Source: Taibaiella sp. (GTDB taxonomy: Bacteria > Bacteroidota > Bacteroidia > Chitinophagales > Chitinophagaceae). From it: a stretch of DNA of 64,000 nt. Below, piece after piece: positions 53,248-61,792 of this stretch. A model generated the notes under the pieces. It did no database searches, was not told where the DNA came from, and saw only the letters and a program-made list of their open reading frames with translations. Made by a program: the position numbers and the translations under genes. The stretch spans positions 307,644 to 371,643 of the forward strand of contig JAEUVV010000009.1 in the NCBI GenBank assembly GCA_016786705.1, written 5' to 3'. Numbering within the stretch: position 1 is the first letter of the stretch; every line of letters starts with the position of its first letter.

Positions 53248-53255
53248 TATATTTG
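53248..53255 (+). promoter_or_regulatory. Candidate -7 box of the 53292 adhesin gene
   Basis: Plus strand TATATTTG, matching TAnnTTTG, 36 bases ahead of the ATG at 53292. No clear -33 TTG was found. The surrounding 52910-53291 gap is very AT-rich and otherwise empty. Confidence 0.4.
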
Positions 53256-53291
53256 TACAAACATTAATTTATTATTTCTTATCTAAAGTAC

Positions 53292-56200
53292 ATGAAAACA
53301 AATTTTACTTTTAGCAAGCGCTATCTTACAGCCGGCTTGCTGTCCATGAGTATGCTCTTACTCCTGAACAGCAAGCCGGTTGCGGCCCAGGTGGCCGCAA
53401 CTTGTACTCCGACTTACTCATTCGGCTGTACAAGTGGTGACAATATCGACGATTTCACTTTAGTAGGGCAATCTGTTACCTTAAGTAATATGAACACCCC
53501 CTGCCCCGCAACCGGCTATCAGGATTACACCACAAGTACTACACTAGGTGTACCTGACCTGCTTCCGGGCCAGACCTATTCAGGTACCGTATCGACAAAC
53601 TACAGCGGGATGTCAGAATATGTAAAGATCTGGATTGACCTGGACGATAATGGTGTCTTTGACGCCACAGAACAAATGGCCGCCGTAGGCCCTATTGGAG
53701 GCAGTTCACCATCAACTACGTTCTCCGCAGCTATCCCGATAGCAACGGCTCCGGGCATGAAAAGGATGCGCGTGGTAATGGTATGGAACTCCAGTCCGAG
53801 CGGGCCATGTGGTTCTTTTTCTTTCGGGGAAACTCATGACTACAAAGTACAGGTACTTTCTTTAGTACCTTGTACCAATCCTGTAGTTCCCGGCACGGCA
53901 AGCTTCACGCCCGCCGGCCAGTCCTGCCCTGGCTTTACCAAAACGCTTACCTTAACAGGGATCACAATGGGCGGAGGCCAGACCTATGAATGGGAAAGCT
54001 CTCCAAACAATGTTACCTATACCAGCATCAGCGCTCCCTTGCTCGGCCCTAACCTCGCGGTATCTCCTTTGGTATCGACCTGGTACCGGTGTAAAGTGGT
54101 CTGTTCCGGTGGTACACCCGCTTATTCAACACCTGTACAGATTACTGTAGCTCCTGGTTTATCCGGCACCTATACAGTAAACTCAGCCAATCCGACAGCG
54201 GGTACCAATTTCAATAACTTTACCGACCTGGCTACCGCCCTTAACTGTGGTATCGTAGCCCCGGTAACCGTTAACGTAGTTGCAGGATCCGGACCATATA
54301 ATGAAACCTTCAACCTGAACACCATTGGTGGCGCAAGTGCCACTAACAGGGTAAGGATTAACGGTAATGGAGAAACGATTCAATTCAACTCAACTTCAAC
54401 AAGTAACCACAGGATCGTTTCCCTGGACGGAACAAAATACCTGACCATAAGCAACCTTAAAATCAAAACCCTTAATGCTACCTATGGCTGGGGGATCCAT
54501 ATTGGTAATAATGCAGAAAAAGACAGTATCATCAACTGCCAGGTTGACCTGAGCTCCATTACAGGAACTTCTTCTATAAATGCCAGTGGTATTGTTCTTT
54601 CCGGCTCTGCTACCAGCACCACTACCGCTTCATCGGCAAGAGCAATCTACATTGGTAATAATAATATCGTTGCCGGCTCTACGGCTTCCGGTGGCGGCTA
54701 TTATGGTATTACCTCTACTGGTTCTTCATCTGCATTGAGTGACAGTATTTCAATAGTAGGTAATGAGATCACCAATTTCTACTATTATGGTATCCGCATT
54801 ACTTATGCCAATGCCCCTAATGTAAGCAATAACAATATACACAGAAGTACCAAAACATCCATCGGAACTTCAGCTTATGGTATCTACTATTACTATTGTA
54901 TTGGCGGTAGAGCCGTTGCCAACAGGATACATGATATGGCAGCCACCGGTACTACCTCTACCAGCAGTTTTTATGGCATGTATGTTTACAACTACAACAA
55001 TACCGCGGCAACGCCTATACTTGTAGCCAACAATGCTATTTACAATATGAAAAACTACAGTGGCCTGCAATACCTGATGTATGTGTATGGTCCTTCACAC
55101 AAGGTTTATCATAATACAGTAGATGCAAGCGCTATTCAAGCTACCAGCACCAGCAGTATGTATGGCTTGTACATCGGGTATAATACCGGTACAGAAGTAC
55201 AAAATAATATCATAAATATTACCGGTGGTAACACAGGTACAAAATATGGTATCTACCATGTGTCTACGACTTACGCTGCCAACTACCAGAAAAATAATGT
55301 TTATGTAAACTCTACGCAGAGCGGAACACAAACTCCATACTACTATGGTACTGCCTACGCAAGTCTTGCAGCTTTCCAGACGGCTTATCCAACCCAGGAG
55401 TTGGGTTCACCAACAGTACCCCCGGTATTTACCAATCCGGCGATTGGTGATCTTACCCCATCTGCAAGTGCATTAATAGGCACCGGTGTCAATGTACTTA
55501 CAGACGTACCTACCGATATCGTTAATATTCCACGCTCTACAGCGCCTACGATCGGCGCTTTCGAAATCGCACCGGTTGGTAACAACAATGCGAGAATGTT
55601 CGCTATACTGAACCCTACAGGCAATGTATGTACCGGGCCACAGCCTGTAACTGTTGTAGTGGGTAATGCAGGTGTTAACAATATCACCAGCATGCAGGTT
55701 AACTGGAGCCTTAACGGTGTAACACAAACGCCTTTAAGCTACACCACACCAACTTATCCGACCCTGGTACCGATGACCAGCTCTACGGGACAGTTCTCAG
55801 ATACGGTTACATTAGGCAATGCAAGTCTTATTGCCGGCGCAAATACGATCAGGGTATGGACAACCTTACCTAATGGCCAGCCGGATAGCCATCCGAGCAA
55901 TGACACCGCCCAGCTCATCATTACCCCGGCCACATTTGCCTTAACAACAGCGAACGACACAGTATGTTACGGAGCGACACTGGCTTTAAACCTGAGTCCG
56001 GCTTCACCATATACAAACAACGCGCTGCAATGGGAATCTTCAACAAATGGCGGTACTACCTGGACAACCGCTGCCACGAATAACAACAGCACCTATATGG
56101 TCAACAATCTAACCACAAATACCAGCTACCGTGTAAAAATCCTTACCGGTGGCAGCAACTGTTATTCTCCGGTTAAAAATATATCTATTTTCAACATCTC

Positions 56201-57854
56201 CTTACCAACTACTACAAGTGCTTCAAGATGTGGCCCCGGTACAGTAACCCTTGGCGCAACACCTGGTGCCGGTGGTGGTACCCTTAAATGGTATGAAGAC
56301 ATGACTTCCTTTACAAGCATAGCTTCAGGAAACACGTTTACAACACCTAACCTGACCACTACGACCACTTATTATGTAGCTACATCTGCAGGTGGTGGCA
56401 ACCAGGTTGCAGGTATCCCTACTCCGACATCAACTTCCGGCAACAGTGGTTTCAATGATCTGGGACTTATGTTTAATGCTACCTCTTCTTTTGTGATCGG
56501 TTCTGTAGATGTTTATCCAACAGGAACTGCAGGCACCGGAAGTGTAACCATTGCACTTAAAAACTCTGCCGGTACCACTTTACAAACGGCTACCTCACCG
56601 GTAACAGTGAGCAGCACAGGTACACTGAATACAGTTCCATTAAACTTTGCCGTTACTCCAGGTACCAACTACAGGCTGGTGGTTACCGCAGCATCAGGCA
56701 TGTCAACATTAATCCGTGAGTACAACGGAAGCGGTCTGCCATTCCCATACACGGTGCCTGGCGTTTTATCGATCACTTCAGGTTACACAAGCGGTGCTTC
56801 TCAATACTATTACTACTACCTCTACAACTGGAAAATAGCTGCCGGTTGTGAAAGTGCAAGAGTTCCTGTTACTGCAACAATTAATGAAGTTCCGGCCCCC
56901 AACCTGGGCACTGACCTGGATACCTGTACCTTTAACGCGATCCCAATGACTTTAGACCCGGGTACACAACCTGCAGGCTCGACTTACGCCTGGGACAACA
57001 ATACAACAGGAGCACAACGTAATATCAATACTTCAGGTACTTACCACGTTACCGTAACTACACCACAAGGTTGTGTAAACAGTGACACGATCGTTATTTT
57101 AATGCGTGAAAAGCCTGCTATTGATCTTGAGGCCGGCGGAACATCTTTCTGTAACGGAGCGTCAAAAATCCTGGATGCAGGATCCGGTGGACAGAACGGC
57201 GGTACTTACTACTGGAGTACAGGCGCTCAGACCCAGACTATCGAAGTGACAAACGCAGGCACTTATATCGCCTTTGTAACTTCACCGGATGGTTGTGCCA
57301 ACTCTGATACGGTTACTTTAGTTCAGGCTGGCTATGCGCCAATTATAGATGGCATCCAGGCCTTAGCCATGAATTCCAATACCTTCTCCTTCACGGCCAT
57401 CAATCCGCAACACATAACTGGTTATGAATGGGATTTTGGAGACGGATCGCCGGTATCTACATCGCCTAACCCTTCCAAACAATACACTCAATCCGGAAAC
57501 TACCTGGTAACCCTGAGAACCAACAGTATTTGCGCGGACAGACTGGATAGCGCTTATGTAAATATTGTCGGGGTAGGCATCAATGATAAAAATGAAAACC
57601 TAAATACCCTGACAATCTACCCGAACCCGAATGTACTGGGCATTTTAAATATTGATGCAGGAAAAGATGTAACGATTCATAAAGTATCTATGATCAACGT
57701 TGTAGGACAAACCGTAGCGGAGATCAGCAACATCACAAGCCACCAGCAGGTAAAACAAATTGTATTACCTAAACACCTGGCCAGCGGCATCTATAATTTA
57801 AAAATTGAAACCGATAAAGGTATCACTACCAGAAAGGTTGAAATAAGAAAATAA
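53292..57854 (+). CDS. T9SS type A mosaic adhesin with GEVED, parallel beta-helix, PKD and Ig-like modules
   Basis: A 1520-residue secreted protein. Signal peptide (cleavage near VAAQVAA). A GEVED-like domain follows at about 45-195 (SEYVKIWIDLDDNGVFDATE), then an Ig-like module, then a right-handed parallel beta-helix at about 295-740 (repeats like NNIHRSTKTS, IRITYANAPNVSNN). Further Ig-like modules and an insert (NQVAGIPTPTSTSGNSG) follow. The end carries a PKD domain (ITGYEWDFGDGSPVS) and a T9SS type A sorting domain (LTIYPNPNVLGILN.., YNLKIETDKGITTRKVEIRK). Its last 320 residues are closely similar to those of the next gene. Role: a surface adhesin or glycan-binding protein, inferred. 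Confidence 0.88.
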   Translation: MKTNFTFSKRYLTAGLLSMSMLLLLNSKPVAAQVAATCTPTYSFGCTSGDNIDDFTLVGQSVTLSNMNTPCPATGYQDYTTSTTLGVPDLLPGQTYSGTVSTNYSGMSEYVKIWIDLDDNGVFDATEQMAAVGPIGGSSPSTTFSAAIPIATAPGMKRMRVVMVWNSSPSGPCGSFSFGETHDYKVQVLSLVPCTNPVVPGTASFTPAGQSCPGFTKTLTLTGITMGGGQTYEWESSPNNVTYTSISAPLLGPNLAVSPLVSTWYRCKVVCSGGTPAYSTPVQITVAPGLSGTYTVNSANPTAGTNFNNFTDLATALNCGIVAPVTVNVVAGSGPYNETFNLNTIGGASATNRVRINGNGETIQFNSTSTSNHRIVSLDGTKYLTISNLKIKTLNATYGWGIHIGNNAEKDSIINCQVDLSSITGTSSINASGIVLSGSATSTTTASSARAIYIGNNNIVAGSTASGGGYYGITSTGSSSALSDSISIVGNEITNFYYYGIRITYANAPNVSNNNIHRSTKTSIGTSAYGIYYYYCIGGRAVANRIHDMAATGTTSTSSFYGMYVYNYNNTAATPILVANNAIYNMKNYSGLQYLMYVYGPSHKVYHNTVDASAIQATSTSSMYGLYIGYNTGTEVQNNIINITGGNTGTKYGIYHVSTTYAANYQKNNVYVNSTQSGTQTPYYYGTAYASLAAFQTAYPTQELGSPTVPPVFTNPAIGDLTPSASALIGTGVNVLTDVPTDIVNIPRSTAPTIGAFEIAPVGNNNARMFAILNPTGNVCTGPQPVTVVVGNAGVNNITSMQVNWSLNGVTQTPLSYTTPTYPTLVPMTSSTGQFSDTVTLGNASLIAGANTIRVWTTLPNGQPDSHPSNDTAQLIITPATFALTTANDTVCYGATLALNLSPASPYTNNALQWESSTNGGTTWTTAATNNNSTYMVNNLTTNTSYRVKILTGGSNCYSPVKNISIFNISLPTTTSASRCGPGTVTLGATPGAGGGTLKWYEDMTSFTSIASGNTFTTPNLTTTTTYYVATSAGGGNQVAGIPTPTSTSGNSGFNDLGLMFNATSSFVIGSVDVYPTGTAGTGSVTIALKNSAGTTLQTATSPVTVSSTGTLNTVPLNFAVTPGTNYRLVVTAASGMSTLIREYNGSGLPFPYTVPGVLSITSGYTSGASQYYYYYLYNWKIAAGCESARVPVTATINEVPAPNLGTDLDTCTFNAIPMTLDPGTQPAGSTYAWDNNTTGAQRNINTSGTYHVTVTTPQGCVNSDTIVILMREKPAIDLEAGGTSFCNGASKILDAGSGGQNGGTYYWSTGAQTQTIEVTNAGTYIAFVTSPDGCANSDTVTLVQAGYAPIIDGIQALAMNSNTFSFTAINPQHITGYEWDFGDGSPVSTSPNPSKQYTQSGNYLVTLRTNSICADRLDSAYVNIVGVGINDKNENLNTLTIYPNPNVLGILNIDAGKDVTIHKVSMINVVGQTVAEISNITSHQQVKQIVLPKHLASGIYNLKIETDKGITTRKVEIRK

Positions 57855-57881
57855 ATCTTAATTTAAAGATCCGAAAGATCT

Positions 57882-57919
57882 AAAAGTCCTTGAAATATTA
57901 CATTTCAAGGACTTTTTTT
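57882..57919 (+). terminator. Intrinsic terminator of the 53292-57854 gene
   Basis: Perfect 15-base arms (AAAAGTCCTTGAAAT and its complement) around ATTAC, ending in a run of seven T, 28 bases after the stop codon. Confidence 0.9.
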
Positions 57920-58319
57920 CTTTTTAGACAAACCAAATCGCTATTTCAACTGTCTATTAAAAATATAGACAACAAAAAAAACTACCTTTCAATAAATATA
58001 AAAATTATTTAACTAAAATAAATAAATATTATGTTTTTTATTGCTAACTATAGATTGAACAATAAGATATGAATAAATATCAAACATTATTCTTCTCAAG
58101 CAGGATACGCTACAACAGGCAAGTATAGAAAAGGAGTGGCTTATCCTTTCTAAAGTTCGCGATAAGAACAATACAGAAATAATCCAAATATGTAGTATTC
58201 ATTGCTCTGCCCTCTGCTTCTAATAACCCGGATACCACCTGCACGCTTCTACCGGACCTAAGCTCCTCTGAACAACAATTTACTACTTCAAAAATTTATT
58301 GCTCATAAAAATAACCAAC
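57920..58319. other. AT-rich gap between adhesin genes
   Basis: About 400 bases without a supported gene. The left half is extremely AT-rich, the right half less so. Only a 19-codon open frame was seen at 58069. It should contain the promoter of the next adhesin gene, but no convincing TTG/TAnnTTTG pair was found. Confidence 0.5.
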
Positions 58320-61300
58320 ATGAAAGTAAATTTCAACAAAAAATGCTTCACTACCCTTATCGGTATAATTGTAGCAATGATCAGCAATGCGCAGGTTTAT
58401 ACATTTACCACAGGTGGCGCAACAGGTATTAACGGCCCTACCCAGGCGCAAATAAATGCTGCTTACAGTGCGACAAATTTAGCCGGAAGTGTTACGGCAA
58501 CCGCTGGTATCCAAAACTGGACAGTACCGGTAACCGGACTGTACAAAATTGAGGTAATAGGCGCAAATGGATACGGGGTCTACGGCGGGAAAGGCGCTTA
58601 TATGAGTGGCGAATTTGTCCTGAACGCAGCTGATCCGCTAAAAATACTAGTCGGTCAGCAGGGCGGTTGCTGCGTAGGTTCCGGGACCAATCAGTATGGC
58701 GGCGGTGGCGGGTCCTTCGTTGTTGCCGCAGCAAACACGCCACTTATAATTGCCGGTGGCGGTGGCGGAGCTGCTACGTTTTATACTGCCGGGGTGAACC
58801 TGGCCACCGCCCATAACCCTATCGCGGACGCTACCATTACAATCACTGCGAACAATGCATCTGGCACTACATCAGGAGCCGGCGGGACTGCGGGAAACGG
58901 TGGTAATGAAGGTAGCGGCGGCGGCGGTGGCGGCGGCTTTTTAACAAATGCCAATTCTCAATACGGAGGTCTTTCCTTTTTAAATGGAGGAACCGGAGGA
59001 ACCACAACAGGTAGTGGTGGCTGGGGCGGTTTCGGCGGCGGCGGCGGCTGTAACTCCTGGAATAATATGCGTGGTGGCGGCGGCGGCGGCTATAGCGGCG
59101 GCGGCGGAGCCGGCAGCTCTACAAGTGTTGTCCAGATTGGTGGTGGCGGCGCCTCTTTCAATTCAGGAAGCAACCAAATCAATACTCCTGCACTTGGTAC
59201 AGGGGATGGCAAAGTAATTATAACACTTTTAACCCCTTCTTCCACAGTTCCCAACAATACCGGAATCACAGCGCTACCCAGCCTAAACGGGGCCCTTTCC
59301 TGTACAGGACCTCAAACAGTAACAGCAAGGATAAGAAATTTCGGAAGCAATGCTGTAGATTCTGTCAAAGTAGGATGGGAAGTCAATGGTGTTGCCCAAA
59401 CAGCAAGCTGGCATCATATAAACATTGATACTTTCCCGGTACAGCCTTACGATACAGTAGTAGTTTTAGGGGTTTACAACTTCGGTACCGGCCCTCATAC
59501 CGTCAGAGCCTGGACTTCATTACCTAATAATCAGGCAGACACTGTAAATACTAATGATACAACATCAGTTACCATCACGCCCGTCAGCTTTACGCTCAAT
59601 ACCTCTCAAGATACTATTTGCGCCAACGCAACAGCCAATCTTACCGTATCTCCCGGCACGGGCTACCCGGCGACTGCCGTAGTCTGGGAATCATCTGTGA
59701 ATGGCGGCGGCACCTGGACCCCAATTACCGGGGCTTCCGGCAACAGCTACCTGGCGGCGGGACTAACCTCTGCAACAAGCTACAGAGCAACAGTAAACAT
59801 CGCAACCGGCATGAGCTGTATTACACCGGTATCCCATATCGCTGTCTTCAATGTTGTATCTCCTACCACTACCGGCGCAGAACGATGTGGCCCAGGCCCG
59901 CTAACGCTTTCCGCCTCAGTAGCCGGTGCCGGTGTACTAAAATGGTACGAAAACCCTGTAGGAGGCCCCTCTGTAGGCACAGGAACAACATTTACTACAC
60001 CGAGCCTTACTACCACAACTGACTATTACGTAACCGCGGGAGACGGTAACAGCCCCGATTCTGTTGCAGTCCCTTTGAGTAGCGGCACCACAACGGGTGT
60101 TTACCATCATATGTTCCTGGTTTCTTCTACCACCGGTACTACCATTTCAGATATTGCACTGAAAATAAATAATGCGGCAGGAGCATTAACGGCCTGGGAT
60201 ATTTATTACCGGCCCAACAATTATCAATTAGTACCCGGAGCCAACACCTCCAATACTGGCTGGACCCTATTGGCCAGTACTGCCAATGTCGTGTCTCTTG
60301 GCGCCACTAACTACACAACAATAGCGAGCAATCTTAGCTTGGCCGTTCCGGCAGGGGCAACCTACTCCCTTTATATCGCCCCGGTAACCGGCACCCACCA
60401 ATATGCTTCAGCAGCTATAGGCACTGTAACCGCTACCAGTACAAACATGGAAATCAGGGCAGGCAACAGGGGTTCTTCTCTTTTCAATTGCACTACATCG
60501 GGCGGACAAGCCGTAGTAAAAATCAAAACAGTCGCCGGCTGCGAAAGCCCAAGGATACCGGTTACAGCAACAATTAATGAAGTTCCGGCCCCCAACCTGG
60601 GCACAGACCTGGACACCTGTACTTTTAACGCGATCCCGATGACCTTAGATCCGGGTACACAACCTGCCGGCTCTACTTATATCTGGGACGACAATACAAC
60701 AGGAGCCCAACGCGATATCACTACTTCTGGCACTTACCACGTTAGAGTAACTACACCAGAGGGCTGTGTAAACAGTGACACCATCGTTATCTTAATGCGT
60801 GAAAAACCGGCTATCGACCTTGCCGCGAACGGTACCTCATTCTGTAACGGGGCGACCAAAATCCTGGATGCCGGCCCCGGCGGACAGAATGGCGGCTCTT
60901 ACTACTGGAGTAATGGCGCCCAAACCCAAACAATCGAGGTGGCCAATTCCGGCACATATATAGTGGTGGTTAATTCTGCCGACGGATGCTTCAACACTGA
61001 CACGATAACGGTTACCACTAACGGTTATGCACCAACCACAGATGGTATTCATGTAAATGCACTCTCTGTTGATTCATTTACCTTCTCGGCTATCAACCCG
61101 CAAAACATTACAAACTATGAATGGGATTTTGGGGATGGCAGCGCTATCAGTATATCCGCCAACCCTACACATAAGTACCATGCTAATGGCCACTATCTGG
61201 TAAAAATGCGCATCTTTAGTAGTTGCGCCGGGGACTATGATAGCGCTTACATAAACATTATTGGGCTTGGCCTTAAAGATGCCGAAAACCTTGCCAATAC

Positions 61301-61547
61301 AATCCAGCTTTACCCGAACCCCAATAGCAACGGGATCTTAAATATCACTTCGGATAAGCAGTTCAGCATCATCAATGTATCACTTATCAATCTCATTGGC
61401 CAGACAATTATTACAGAAGACAAATTCATCAAAGGCCAGAAAACACACCAGTTGCAGTTACCCGGGGATATAGCCAATGGCCTATACTACCTGAAAATCC
61501 AGACCGAAAAAGGAACGGTAAGTAAGCAATTCGAAATAAGGAGATAA
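58320..61547 (+). CDS. T9SS type A mosaic protein with glycine-rich domain
   Basis: A 1075-residue secreted protein when started at ATG 58320, which gives the signal peptide MKVNFNKKCFTTLIGIIVAM; the upstream ATG at 58299 adds MLIKITN and is less likely. Residues about 20-300 hold a Gly-rich domain of the kind seen next to ALK-like and other surface proteins (GGGGGSFVVAAANTPLIIAGGGGG, GGGGGGFLTNANSQYGG). Ig-like modules fill the centre. The end has a PKD domain (ITNYEWDFGDGSAIS) and a T9SS type A sorting domain (IQLYPNPNSNGILNI.., ending KQFEIRR). About the last 320 residues closely match the 53292-57854 protein. Confidence 0.87.
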   Translation: MKVNFNKKCFTTLIGIIVAMISNAQVYTFTTGGATGINGPTQAQINAAYSATNLAGSVTATAGIQNWTVPVTGLYKIEVIGANGYGVYGGKGAYMSGEFVLNAADPLKILVGQQGGCCVGSGTNQYGGGGGSFVVAAANTPLIIAGGGGGAATFYTAGVNLATAHNPIADATITITANNASGTTSGAGGTAGNGGNEGSGGGGGGGFLTNANSQYGGLSFLNGGTGGTTTGSGGWGGFGGGGGCNSWNNMRGGGGGGYSGGGGAGSSTSVVQIGGGGASFNSGSNQINTPALGTGDGKVIITLLTPSSTVPNNTGITALPSLNGALSCTGPQTVTARIRNFGSNAVDSVKVGWEVNGVAQTASWHHINIDTFPVQPYDTVVVLGVYNFGTGPHTVRAWTSLPNNQADTVNTNDTTSVTITPVSFTLNTSQDTICANATANLTVSPGTGYPATAVVWESSVNGGGTWTPITGASGNSYLAAGLTSATSYRATVNIATGMSCITPVSHIAVFNVVSPTTTGAERCGPGPLTLSASVAGAGVLKWYENPVGGPSVGTGTTFTTPSLTTTTDYYVTAGDGNSPDSVAVPLSSGTTTGVYHHMFLVSSTTGTTISDIALKINNAAGALTAWDIYYRPNNYQLVPGANTSNTGWTLLASTANVVSLGATNYTTIASNLSLAVPAGATYSLYIAPVTGTHQYASAAIGTVTATSTNMEIRAGNRGSSLFNCTTSGGQAVVKIKTVAGCESPRIPVTATINEVPAPNLGTDLDTCTFNAIPMTLDPGTQPAGSTYIWDDNTTGAQRDITTSGTYHVRVTTPEGCVNSDTIVILMREKPAIDLAANGTSFCNGATKILDAGPGGQNGGSYYWSNGAQTQTIEVANSGTYIVVVNSADGCFNTDTITVTTNGYAPTTDGIHVNALSVDSFTFSAINPQNITNYEWDFGDGSAISISANPTHKYHANGHYLVKMRIFSSCAGDYDSAYINIIGLGLKDAENLANTIQLYPNPNSNGILNITSDKQFSIINVSLINLIGQTIITEDKFIKGQKTHQLQLPGDIANGLYYLKIQTEKGTVSKQFEIRR

Positions 61548-61554
61548 AATAATA

Positions 61555-61596
61555 AAGCCCCAATCCGTTTCTGATCTTCAGAAATGGGTTGGGGTT
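61555..61596 (+). terminator. Intrinsic terminator of the 58320-61547 gene
   Basis: Long arms (AAGCCCCAA..TTTCTGA and TCAGAAA..TTGGGGTT) with two weak positions, around a TCT loop, starting 8 bases after the stop codon. Confidence 0.75.
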
Positions 61597-61792
61597 CCTT
61601 AAAACATGGAGTTTATATTGGCATGAAAGACAACATGCTCCCCTCCTTATTACACCAGGGATACTCAACTCAGCCGTATAGCGCTAAAGGCTGTAAAATG
61701 AACTATCCTTAAAAAACCACATCCCAAGATAAACCAAGACAAAGGGGGTAGCCGAAAACCCTTTAGAGTAGGCAACAGATGTTAAAGCAATT

